The notes under the pieces are model-generated. The model saw only the letters and a program-made list of their open reading frames with translations. It was not told the DNA's origin and searched no databases. Below, one piece after another: positions 1-6,168 of a stretch of DNA of 6,168 nt. Position numbers and translations under genes: made by a program. The stretch is taken from the NCBI GenBank assembly GCA_025927665.1, contig JAICKZ010000198.1, positions 1-6,168 of the forward strand, given 5' to 3'. How positions within the stretch are numbered: the stretch's first letter is position 1; each line of letters begins with the position of its first letter. Source of the stretch: Steroidobacteraceae bacterium (lineage in GTDB: Bacteria; Pseudomonadota; Gammaproteobacteria; Steroidobacterales; Steroidobacteraceae).

Positions 1-225
1 GACTCCACTGATGCACAGAAATTTTTGTCGCAAGTCCCCGTCAGTTTTCCAATTGCCTACGATCGCGAAAATAAAGTCAGCAAAATATATGACGTATCTG
101 CAATGCCAAGTACGGTATTCATTGATCGAAAAGGTCGTGTACGTCAGCTGCATCGTGGTTACAAGCCAGGCGATGAAAATGATTATCTGACTGAAATTCG
201 CGCTTTGATTCGTGAACCCGGCTGA
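1..225 (+). CDS. TlpA/thioredoxin-like protein, C-terminal part (5' end outside window)
   Basis: The frame is open from the first base, so this is the last 74 codons of a longer gene. The visible part matches the second half of a thioredoxin fold of the TlpA/ResA type. A segment reading FPIAYDRENKVSKIYDV (visible residues 17-32, about) leads into SAMPSTVFIDRKGRV, where Pro36 is the expected cis-proline, followed by the beta-strand and the G-R-V turn typical of the family. The end, LTEIRALIRE, fits the terminal helix. The CxxC active site would lie upstream, so redox activity cannot be confirmed here. Such proteins are usually periplasmic, by a signal peptide or membrane anchor, and reduce or exchange disulfides on specific partners. 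The next gene starts about 30 bases downstream on the same strand and encodes a lipoprotein with a Cys-Gly-Cys tail, which is a plausible partner (inference). Confidence 0.82.
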   Translation, partial: DSTDAQKFLSQVPVSFPIAYDRENKVSKIYDVSAMPSTVFIDRKGRVRQLHRGYKPGDENDYLTEIRALIREPG

Positions 226-241
226 TCACGTTTACTGAAAT

Positions 242-246
242 AGAAG
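242..246 (+). promoter_or_regulatory. Ribosome binding site that decides the start of the DUF4266 gene
   Basis: AGAAG lies 8 bases before the ATG at 255. It is one base away from the AGGAG core. This spacing favours ATG 255 over the in-frame GTG at 246 and ATG at 249, which would sit on or next to the motif. The product then begins MKRLIFPLLL, a normal lipoprotein signal peptide. Confidence 0.55.
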
Positions 247-254
247 TGATGTTT

Positions 255-482
255 ATGAAACGCTTAATTTTTCCATTGTTACTTCTCACTACCGCAACAC
301 TATTATCGGGTTGCGCGATAGAACCGTGGGTAAAGCCTTATGAACGCGCCGCGTTGGCTGATGAAGTGATGTCAAATGATCGCAACCCCTCCGTCGCGGA
401 TTACATGGATCATGTCCATGAAGTGCGTGAAGGATCACATGGTGCAACAGGCGGCGCGGGTGGCGGTTGCGGGTGTAATTGA
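255..482 (+). CDS. DUF4266-family small outer-membrane lipoprotein
   Basis: This encodes a 75-residue protein. MKR, a hydrophobic stretch and the lipobox LSGC (residues 17-20) form a type II signal peptide, so Cys20 should be lipidated. Residues +2 and +3 are Ala-Ile, with no Asp retention signal, which suggests sorting to the outer membrane. The mature chain has only about 56 residues: WVKPYERAALADEVMS (25-40), DYMDHVHEVREGSHGA (49-64), then a Gly-rich tail GGAGGGCGCN at the very C-terminus (66-75). I recognise the VKPYERxxLAD segment and the GGGCGCN ending as DUF4266 hallmarks. Function is unknown. Cys72 and Cys74 form a CxC pair that could be redox-active or bind a metal (inference). The gene lies between a thioredoxin-like gene and a DUF3570 gene whose start overlaps this stop codon. 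In-frame starts at 246 and 249 are less likely. Confidence 0.88.
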   Translation: MKRLIFPLLLLTTATLLSGCAIEPWVKPYERAALADEVMSNDRNPSVADYMDHVHEVREGSHGATGGAGGGCGCN

Positions 483-1705
483 AAAGCCACATGACGTATT
501 TCTTGTCCATGCGACGTTTAAATAAAATCAAACTGATAAGTTATATCGCGATAATGGCGATTAGCTTAGTGAACTCCGTTATCGTCCTTGGCGGAGTGTT
601 ACCCGAAGATCGCGGTGATGTGCTTTATCATCGTTATGATGGTGGGGGTGTAACAGTTAGCGGCGAAACGCTCTTGATTCGCAAAAAGATCGGTGAAAAT
701 TTTGATATCGCTTATACGCATGACACGGACATGACCTCAAGTGCATCCATTGACGTCATGAGCGCTGCGAGCCCATACAAAGAGAAACGCAATCAGGACA
801 GTATAGGTATTCAGTATCTGCACGGAAAAACAACTTACGGCATTAGCGCGTTAAAAAGCAACGAGCCCGATTATTTATCGAACAATGTAAGTTATAACAT
901 CAACGAGGATATGTTTGGCGATTTAACGACAGTCACCTTGGGCTTTACTCGTGGTCGTGATCATGTACGACAACATCTCGTTGATAAGGCCACAAATACC
1001 AATACATTTTCAGACCTGTTCCTCGAAAATGGCAATGTGGTATCACCACGCGTGGATCGACGTAGTTATCGCGTCGGTATATCGCAAATTCTGACTAAAA
1101 GACTTATTACGACATTTAACTACGAATCAAGTGCCCTGGAAGGATTCTTACGCAATCCCTATCGATCCGTGCGTTACGGTGATGCAAACTCCACCAGTAT
1201 TTTTCGCCAAGCCGAATTGTATCCGCATACGCGGACTTCAAATGGCATCGGAGTCGAAGCACGTTACTATTTAAACTATCGAGCTTCTATCAAGCTTGGT
1301 TATCGTTACTACACTGACACTTGGGGAATCTTAAGCCATACGGCAGACATTGAATATGTACATCCATTTGGCGAAAAATGGTTGACGGAATGGAGCGTTC
1401 GATATTACACCCAACAACATGCCGACTTTTACGCGGACCTGTTTCCTTTTGCAGATGCGCAAAATTTTTTGGCGCGTGATCGCGAGCTGAGCACGATGAA
1501 CGACATAAGCTATCATTTTGGTGTCGAAAGAAAATGGCGATATACGACCAAGGTTTTCCTAAAGGCCAGCTTTTTCTATGATCGGATCTCATATAACTAT
1601 AAAGATTTTCGCAACAATCTTCTAACCGCATTGCCACCCAAAGATCAGCCTTTATATAAGTACGAATCAAACGTCTTCATGCTTCAGGGCTCACTAGGCT
1701 TCTAA
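479..1705 (+). CDS. DUF3570-family protein, probable outer-membrane beta-barrel
   Basis: This encodes 408 residues, close to the usual length of about 400 for the family. A long basic n-region (residues 11-18, MRRLNKIK) and a hydrophobic core (about 19-40) form a signal peptide without a clean Ala-x-Ala site. The mature part opens with LPEDRGDVLYHRYDGGGVTV (41-60), the signature I associate with DUF3570. Other conserved stretches are SSASIDVMSAASPY (87-100), FGDLTTVTLGFTRG (146-159), RSYRVGISQILTK (195-207), FLRNPYRSVRY (223-233), TDTWGI (279-284) and DLFPFADAQNFLARDRELST (320-339). Many alternating Tyr/Phe strands and the terminal SLGF with a final Phe fit an outer-membrane barrel. Function is unknown. 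The TTG start at 479 overlaps the preceding TGA by TTGA, suggesting translational coupling. ATG 491 (preceded by GAAAAG) and ATG 509 are alternatives, and 509 gives the most compact signal peptide. Confidence 0.87.
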   Translation: MKSHMTYFLSMRRLNKIKLISYIAIMAISLVNSVIVLGGVLPEDRGDVLYHRYDGGGVTVSGETLLIRKKIGENFDIAYTHDTDMTSSASIDVMSAASPYKEKRNQDSIGIQYLHGKTTYGISALKSNEPDYLSNNVSYNINEDMFGDLTTVTLGFTRGRDHVRQHLVDKATNTNTFSDLFLENGNVVSPRVDRRSYRVGISQILTKRLITTFNYESSALEGFLRNPYRSVRYGDANSTSIFRQAELYPHTRTSNGIGVEARYYLNYRASIKLGYRYYTDTWGILSHTADIEYVHPFGEKWLTEWSVRYYTQQHADFYADLFPFADAQNFLARDRELSTMNDISYHFGVERKWRYTTKVFLKASFFYDRISYNYKDFRNNLLTALPPKDQPLYKYESNVFMLQGSLGF

Positions 1706-1722
1706 TTACAAATAGCAATCGA

Positions 1723-2685
1723 GTGACACAACATTGGCCTTTTATCGTCGCGATGTTGTGTCTAAGCATTAGAACTGTTCATGCAGACTCTCTTGCTGTC
1801 CGCGATTTAAATCCACTACTTTCTGGTTATGAACTACCACCATCACTTTCTAGTGCTTTAAATCCTGTATATCGTAATGACATTCAGGTCAGTTACGCGA
1901 TCAGTAATACCTCGCTTGAACAACAATCAAGCAATGAACATCTTGTAGTAGACGGAGAACTGCATCGTTGGCAATTTACGGCAACACATGCGATTAACTC
2001 GCACTGGAATGTAAGTATTGAACTACCTTATCAATCAATCTCAGGTGGAACACTGGACAGATTCATTGAACACTTTCATAACGACTTCAACTTACCCAAT
2101 GGCAATCGAGCAAATTGGCCGGTAAATCGCTTGCTAATCAATTATGCGAGAAATGGACAAACTCTTTACCACCTTGAGAATTCTCAATCCGGCATAGGCG
2201 ATATGACATTGCGTGCCGGATGGCAATTCGATGCACAGATTGTTCACACTGCTACTGTTTGGTTTAGCGCAAAAGTGCCGACGGGAAATGCAAACAAGTT
2301 AACCGGTTCCGGTGCAGTTGATGCGGCAGTCTCACTAGCGGCTCAACAACAAGTGAATAACGATCTACAAACCTACGAGCAGATGTCGTTGTCATGGCTT
2401 GGTAATGGCACTCGCATGCAACAAGAACAAAAGCATTCCGTGTGGTCCGCCATGGCGGGAATCGATTGGCGACTATTCAACACCATGGACGTCGTCGCGC
2501 AACTCAATGCACATAGCGCCATATTCGACAGTGAGCTACGTTTGCTCGGTCAAGCGATGCAATTCAGTGTTGGGCCGCGCTATCACGCGCAACAATGGGC
2601 GGCATCATTCTTCATTACTGAAGATATCGCCGTCGATACTGCACCTGATGTGCAATTCCAATTCACGCTTGAGCATCATTTTTGA
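1723..2685 (+). CDS. DUF3187-family protein, probable outer-membrane beta-barrel
   Basis: This encodes 320 residues, with a signal peptide at about 1-21 (hydrophobic FIVAMLCL, cleavage after VHA). The mature N-terminus RDLNPLLSGYELPP (27-40) and the block ELPYQSISGGTLDRFIEHFH (100-119) followed by LPNGNR (124-129) are the features I recognise as DUF3187. SGIGDM (156-161), KVPTGNANKLTGSGAVD (184-200) and the C-terminal strand QFQFTLEHHF follow. Alternating polar and hydrophobic residues and the final Phe indicate an outer-membrane barrel. Substrate and role are unknown. The gene starts 17 bases after the DUF3570 stop, so it is probably in the same transcript. The GTG at 1723 has no clear Shine-Dalgarno sequence. 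The next in-frame ATG, at 1753, would cut away most of the signal peptide, so GTG is preferred. Confidence 0.82.
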   Translation: MTQHWPFIVAMLCLSIRTVHADSLAVRDLNPLLSGYELPPSLSSALNPVYRNDIQVSYAISNTSLEQQSSNEHLVVDGELHRWQFTATHAINSHWNVSIELPYQSISGGTLDRFIEHFHNDFNLPNGNRANWPVNRLLINYARNGQTLYHLENSQSGIGDMTLRAGWQFDAQIVHTATVWFSAKVPTGNANKLTGSGAVDAAVSLAAQQQVNNDLQTYEQMSLSWLGNGTRMQQEQKHSVWSAMAGIDWRLFNTMDVVAQLNAHSAIFDSELRLLGQAMQFSVGPRYHAQQWAASFFITEDIAVDTAPDVQFQFTLEHHF

Positions 2686-2746
2686 TGCAGTTGTTGACGA
2701 TGAAATTTGATGATGCGTGATGCATCAAAGCATCATCGTGACTGCA
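2686..2746. terminator. Convergent-gene terminator region with nested inverted repeats
   Basis: This lies between the plus-strand DUF3187 stop and the minus-strand agmatine deiminase stop. Several arms can pair: TGCAGT (2686-2691) with ACTGCA (2741-2746); ACGATGA (2697-2703) with TCATCGT (2733-2739); GATGATGC (2709-2716) with GCATCATC (2730-2737); and a short hairpin TGATGC (2718-2723), loop ATCAAA, GCATCA (2730-2735). Some arms exclude one another. There is no T-run directly after the stem. The nearest is TTTTT at 2760-2764 on the plus strand, so it is not a textbook intrinsic terminator. Position and structure make a two-way terminator the simplest reading. Confidence 0.45.
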
Positions 2747-2762
2747 CAATGACTTATAATTT

Positions 2763-3854
2763 TTATACGGGAATTTGTTGCGTGATGCAGTGAATGCCAC
2801 CACCGCCGAGGACAATCTCACGTGCAGGAACGCCAATCACTTTGCGTTTTGGAAATAACCTCCGCAGTTTTGACAGTACTGCACGATCATGCTTCGCATC
2901 CAGTAGCGGAGCAACCACCACGGAATTGCCGATATAAAAATTTACATATGAAGCGGCCAATCTATCGCCAGCAACGCGAAGCTTCGTTGAGTCATTGCTA
3001 TCCAGTCCCGCCGCCTCTAATTCCGTCATATAAAGTGGTCCTGGGTGCGGCAATAAATGTATTTTCAATTTGCGACTACGTGCATCTCGTACTTGCTGCA
3101 GGCGCTTCAGTGCATCATGTGAACGTTTGTATTGCGGATCGCGTCGGTTATCAGTCCAGGTCAACACGACTTCACCAGGACGAATAAAACAACAGAGATT
3201 ATCGACGTGTCCGCTGGTCTCATCGTTGTACACGCCCTGTCCTAACCAAATTATTGTCGTGACGCCAAGATACTCGGCGAGTAGCAATTCAATTTGTCCC
3301 ACATCTAATTCAGGATTGCGATTGGGATTGAGCAAGCATTCTTCCGTTACCAACGCCGTACCTTGTCCATCGACATGAATAGCGCCGCCTTCCAGTACAA
3401 AGGGTGCGCGATAGCGATCAAGACGCTCGATTTCAAGTACTTTGCGTGCAACCAGGTCATCCTGATCCCAAGGAAAATATAAACCATTGGTTATTCCACC
3501 CCAGGCATTGAATTGCCAATCCACACCACGCACTTCACCTTGAGCGTTGACAACGCAGGTAGGTCCGACATCACGCATCCAAGCATCATTGTGTGACATC
3601 TCAACGACACGGATAGATGCGGGCAATTGCGCTCGCGCATGAATAAATTGATTTGCCGACACGCCCACGCTAACCGATTCACCCGATGCAATCGCCGTTG
3701 CCACCGCACAAAAAGCCTGCTGCGCAGGCTTGGCGCCAGCATGCCAAGTATCGGTACGTTCCGGCCACAACATCCAACAACCGCAATGCGGTGAAAATTC
3801 CGCTGGCATGTAGTAGCCATCGGCTGCCGGTGTTGATTGCAATGTGTCAGTCAT
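2763..3854 (-). CDS. aguA: Agmatine deiminase (agmatine iminohydrolase)
   Basis: This encodes 363 residues, full length for the family (about 360-370). The enzyme hydrolyses agmatine to N-carbamoylputrescine and ammonia in the cytoplasm, the first step of the agmatine route to putrescine. It belongs to the guanidino-group-modifying, peptidyl-arginine-deiminase-like superfamily. Visible motifs are MPAEFSPHxGxWMLWPER (16-33), NDAWMRDVGPT (89-99, with W92 and D95), FVLEGGAIHVDG (152-163, E155), DETSGHVDN (211-219, H216 and D218) and the C-terminal GGGGIHCITQQ (350-360) with nucleophile Cys356. All the expected catalytic residues are present. At position 353 Gly stands where Asn is common in this motif. 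The gene begins 20 bases after prfC on the same strand, with only a weak ribosome site. The usual partner aguB (N-carbamoylputrescine amidohydrolase) is not in the window. Confidence 0.95.
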   Translation of the reverse strand: MTDTLQSTPAADGYYMPAEFSPHCGCWMLWPERTDTWHAGAKPAQQAFCAVATAIASGESVSVGVSANQFIHARAQLPASIRVVEMSHNDAWMRDVGPTCVVNAQGEVRGVDWQFNAWGGITNGLYFPWDQDDLVARKVLEIERLDRYRAPFVLEGGAIHVDGQGTALVTEECLLNPNRNPELDVGQIELLLAEYLGVTTIIWLGQGVYNDETSGHVDNLCCFIRPGEVVLTWTDNRRDPQYKRSHDALKRLQQVRDARSRKLKIHLLPHPGPLYMTELEAAGLDSNDSTKLRVAGDRLAASYVNFYIGNSVVVAPLLDAKHDRAVLSKLRRLFPKRKVIGVPAREIVLGGGGIHCITQQIPV

Positions 3855-3874
3855 GGTGTCGCCATTTACAATTT

Positions 3875-5473
3875 TCAGGATTGCAATTGTGCCAGATGCT
3901 CACGCGTCTCATTAAAACGTAAATCCGGCCAGCGTTCCAACGTTAATCCCAAGTTGACTCGCGTCGGCGCGAGATACACCAACGCGCCGGAATGATCGAC
4001 TGCCAAATTATCGTAACCTTTGACGCGAAACTCTTCGAGTTTCTTTTCATCATCGCTATATACCCAACGCGCCGTGTATACATTGATGTTGTCAAAACTA
4101 CATTGCACTCCATATTCATCTTGCAGACGAAATGCGACCACTTCAAATTGCAATTGACCTACTGCACCGAGAATCAAGTCGTTATTACGCAATGGACGAA
4201 ATAACTGTGTTGCACCTTCTTCACATAGTTGATCTAATCCTTTTTGCAACGCCTTCATACGCAATGGATCACGTAATACGACGCGACGAAATAATTCCGG
4301 GGCGAAGTTTGGAATGCCTGTAAACATCAACGACTCACCTTCGGTGAAAGTATCACCGATGTTAATGGTGCCGTGATTGTGTAAGCCGAGAATGTCACCG
4401 GCAAATGCTTCTTCAGTATGCTGACGATCCGCTGCAAGAAAAGTAAGCGCATCACCAATACGCATTTCTTTCTTTAATCGCACGTGGAACATGCGCATAC
4501 CCTTCGTATATTTACCGGAGCAAATACGCATAAACGCAATGCGATCACGATGTCCTGGATCCATGTTCGCTTGTATCTTGAATACGAAGCCACTGAGCTT
4601 TTCTTCGCTCGCGACCACCGTTCTACCGGTGGTTGCACGTGGCAATGGCTGTGGAGAATATTCAACAAATGATTTAAGTAACTCTGTGACACCGAAGTTA
4701 TTTATCGCCGAGCCAAAAAACACCGGCGTTTGCTTGCCGACAAGATATTCTTGTAATGAAAACTCTGCGGTGGCGCCACGCACTAACTCCACTTCATCGC
4801 AATAGCTCTGCATCGCAGCACCCAGAAATTCACGCGCTTCATGACTCTTCAAGCCATCGATGATTTGCATCGATCCCATTCTGCCTTTCACTGCTTCGTG
4901 ATAGACGTAAATTTTATCTTCGAGAAGATGATAGATGCCTTTCAGTTCTCGTCCCATACCGATGGGCCAAGTAATTGGTGCACAACGAATCTTCAATATC
5001 TGTTCAATCTCATCCAACAACGTGATGGGTTCACGGCCTTCACGATCCAGTTTGTTGATAAACGTCATGATTGGCGTGTCGCGCAGGCGACACACTTCCA
5101 TCAATTTAATGGTGCGCTCTTCTACACCCTTGGCGCAGTCAATTACCATCAATGCAGAATCCACCGCAGTTAAAGTTCGATAGGTGTCTTCGGAAAAATC
5201 TTCATGTCCAGGCGTATCCAGTAAATTCACCATGCAACCCAAGTAAGGAAATTGCATTACGGATGAGGTGACGGAGATTCCACGTTGTTGCTCAAGTGCC
5301 ATCCAATCAGATGTGGCATGGCGTGCCGCTTTGCGACCTTTAACGGTACCGGCCAATTGAATAGCGCCGCCGAATAGCAATAGCTTTTCGGTGAGTGTGG
5401 TTTTACCCGCGTCAGGGTGAGAAATAATGGCAAAGGTGCGACGCCGAGAAATTTCGTCTTGCAAGACAGACAT
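3875..5473 (-). CDS. prfC: Peptide chain release factor 3 (RF3)
   Basis: This encodes a 532-residue translational GTPase (E. coli RF3 has 529) that releases RF1 or RF2 from the ribosome after termination and also helps post-peptidyl-transfer quality control. G1 is SHPDAGKT (18-25), the switch I region is RGISVTSSVM (64-73), G3 is DTPGHEDF (86-93), G4 is NKLD (140-143) and G5 is GSA (254-256). An EF-G-like domain II follows (about 285-385, with GFVFKIQANMDPGHRDRIAF), then the RF3-specific C-terminal domain with GAVGQLQFEVVAFRL (436-450). ATG 5473 is chosen because MSVLQDEISRRRTFAI aligns well with the E. coli N-terminus, and CGGA sits 7 bases upstream. A TTG at 5494 would add seven residues but lies almost on the likely transcription start. 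aguA follows 20 bases downstream and is probably co-transcribed. Confidence 0.97.
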   Translation of the reverse strand: MSVLQDEISRRRTFAIISHPDAGKTTLTEKLLLFGGAIQLAGTVKGRKAARHATSDWMALEQQRGISVTSSVMQFPYLGCMVNLLDTPGHEDFSEDTYRTLTAVDSALMVIDCAKGVEERTIKLMEVCRLRDTPIMTFINKLDREGREPITLLDEIEQILKIRCAPITWPIGMGRELKGIYHLLEDKIYVYHEAVKGRMGSMQIIDGLKSHEAREFLGAAMQSYCDEVELVRGATAEFSLQEYLVGKQTPVFFGSAINNFGVTELLKSFVEYSPQPLPRATTGRTVVASEEKLSGFVFKIQANMDPGHRDRIAFMRICSGKYTKGMRMFHVRLKKEMRIGDALTFLAADRQHTEEAFAGDILGLHNHGTINIGDTFTEGESLMFTGIPNFAPELFRRVVLRDPLRMKALQKGLDQLCEEGATQLFRPLRNNDLILGAVGQLQFEVVAFRLQDEYGVQCSFDNINVYTARWVYSDDEKKLEEFRVKGYDNLAVDHSGALVYLAPTRVNLGLTLERWPDLRFNETREHLAQLQS

Positions 5474-5506
5474 GGAACGATCCGACAACGGCAAATTAAA
5501 GGCGCG

Positions 5507-5512
5507 ATTGTA
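5507..5512 (-). promoter_or_regulatory. prfC: Possible -10 element upstream of prfC
   Basis: On the minus strand this reads TACAAT, five of six matches to TATAAT, 33 bases before the prfC ATG. No good -35 hexamer lies 16-18 bases upstream; AAGATT is what is found at 17. A weak or activator-dependent promoter is possible. Read-through from the TonB-like gene, whose stop lies 89 bases before the prfC ATG, is the alternative. Confidence 0.3.
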
Positions 5513-5562
5513 GCGGAATTGTCGGCATCAATCTTAATTGTATCGACGAGCCAATGCGAAAG

Positions 5563-6027
5563 TCAGTGCTTCGCAGTGGCAGTGATAATCAGAAAGTCAT
5601 CGGCATTATCATGCGGTTTGGGCGCAACGCAAGGTTCCGTAGGACACGGCATCAGCTTGAATACAAAACTCAAACTGAATCGATGCAATACTGCGCCACT
5701 TTCTTCCCAATCCTTCGGCACCGCGAATTTCACAGCACTTAATGTCTTGCGCGCTGCCGAATCAAACATGCCTTCGGGAGCCGAATCTACGACTTTGACA
5801 TCTTCAATCTTGTTGTTTCTTGAAATCGTAAAATCCAACAGCACCCGACCTTGCACGGAATTTTTAAGTGCGGCTGATGGAAATACATCTGGATCAACAC
5901 TGGCGTTCATGGGCGGCAATTTAAACGCTTTTACTGACGCGGGTTCAGCATGAAGATTGCAGATGGAGAATACCGTTGCGCCATATATCATGATGGCAAT
6001 CGAAATTTTTCTAACAGACTTAATCAT
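5563..6027 (-). CDS. Small exported protein with a TonB C-terminal-like domain
   Basis: This encodes 154 residues from ATG 6027. MIKSVRKISIAIMIYGATVF plus SICNLHA (1-27) looks like a cleavable Sec signal peptide, cut after LHA, so the product should be periplasmic. Residues about 45-125 match the TonB/TolA C-terminal fold: DPDVFPSAALKNSVQGRVLL (46-65), DFTISRNNKIEDVKVVDSAP (66-85), MFDSAARKTLSAVKFAVPKD (88-107), then a final strand RFSLSFVFKL (117-126). True TonB keeps its N-terminal membrane anchor and has a long Pro-rich linker. Both appear to be missing here, so energy transduction with ExbB/ExbD is unlikely. Two cysteines in CPTEPC (129-134, about) could form a disulfide. No TonB-dependent receptor or exbBD is nearby. 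A GTG at 6039 would add four residues. The exact role is unknown. Confidence 0.78.
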   Translation of the reverse strand: MIKSVRKISIAIMIYGATVFSICNLHAEPASVKAFKLPPMNASVDPDVFPSAALKNSVQGRVLLDFTISRNNKIEDVKVVDSAPEGMFDSAARKTLSAVKFAVPKDWEESGAVLHRFSLSFVFKLMPCPTEPCVAPKPHDNADDFLIITATAKH

Positions 6028-6077
6028 TGTGCTGCGCACTTTTTATTCGCTATGTGCGTGATGTACTTGGTGATGCT

Positions 6078-6105
6078 ATCGTAGCAGGCTGCGTGCTGCT
6101 AGCAA
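6078..6105 (-). promoter_or_regulatory. Probable sigma-70-type promoter of the TonB-like gene
   Basis: On the minus strand, TTGCTA (6105-6100) and TACGAT (6083-6078) are separated by 16 bases, each with four of six consensus matches. The -10 element lies 50 bases before ATG 6027, a normal leader length. Found by eye only, so a chance match is possible. Confidence 0.38.
6082..6101. repeat. Inverted repeat inside the putative promoter spacer
   Basis: TAGCAG (6082-6087) and CTGCTA (6096-6101) are perfect 6-base arms around an 8-base centre. They span the space between the proposed -10 and -35 elements of the TonB-like gene. That is where a dimeric repressor could bind, but the arms are short and no regulator gene is visible. 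Chance occurrence is not excluded. Confidence 0.35.
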
Positions 6106-6168
6106 ACTTCATTTATTGATTTGATTGATAATTTGTAGACCCACGCATCTTCTCTTCCTGGGCTCGCC

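Noticed and set aside
453..482. The Gly-rich tail read as a RiPP precursor with a double-Gly leader
   Set aside because: The protein has a clear lipobox and an identifiable DUF4266 body, and no modification enzyme or peptidase transporter is in the window. It is kept only as a modification possibility in the findings.
1290..1670. A 126-codon open frame on the minus strand inside the DUF3570 gene
   Set aside because: It lies antisense to a well-recognised family protein, its translation resembles no protein family I know, and it has no ribosome site or signal of its own.
2399..2710. A 103-codon plus-strand frame overlapping the 3' half of the DUF3187 gene
   Set aside because: It is an out-of-frame shadow of a gene with clear family motifs right to its C-terminal Phe.
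5417..5953. A 178-codon plus-strand frame opposite the TonB-like gene and the prfC start
   Set aside because: The opposite strand encodes a signal peptide and TonB-type domain over the same bases. The plus-strand translation shows no domain and crosses the prfC start region.
6099..6168. Possible C-terminal tail of another minus-strand gene at the right edge
   Set aside because: All three minus-strand frames are open for about 18-22 codons to the edge, so none stands out, and no tail sequence is recognisable. More upstream sequence would settle it.
1..6168. Mobile element, prophage, defence island or CRISPR array
   Set aside because: There are no transposase, integrase or nuclease motifs, no spaced direct repeats, and no visible shift in composition. 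The gene content is envelope and core metabolism.

Overview
The window looks like ordinary chromosome from a gammaproteobacterium or a close proteobacterial relative. The support for this is a release factor 3 gene, Gram-negative export signals, two outer-membrane-type beta-barrel proteins ending in Phe, an outer-membrane-type lipoprotein, and a TonB-type domain. Base composition is moderate and looks even across the genes. I see no transposase, phage gene, tRNA, rRNA, CRISPR array or attachment site. The species cannot be named from this sequence.

Left half (1-2685, plus strand): a tight gene string that looks like one operon, with its promoter outside the window. It holds the C-terminal end of a TlpA/thioredoxin-like protein, a 75-residue DUF4266 lipoprotein ending in a Gly-rich CGCN tail, a DUF3570 protein whose TTG start overlaps the lipoprotein stop codon, and a DUF3187 protein 17 bases further on. 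All appear to act in the envelope: a periplasmic thiol-redox protein, an outer-membrane lipoprotein with a free Cys-Gly-Cys end, and two probable outer-membrane barrels. The first three are, from memory, a recurrent set of unknown function. This is the least understood part of the window and the best candidate for an undescribed system.

Middle (2686-2762): a short gap between convergent genes, full of GATG/CATC inverted repeats, probably the terminator for both sides.

Right half (2763-6027, minus strand, read right to left): a small exported protein with a TonB C-terminal domain, then prfC (peptide chain release factor 3), then aguA (agmatine deiminase) 20 bases after prfC. prfC and aguA are probably co-transcribed. 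The TonB-like gene has its own plausible promoter at 6078-6105, with a small inverted repeat inside it. The last 60 or so bases hold no gene that I can support.
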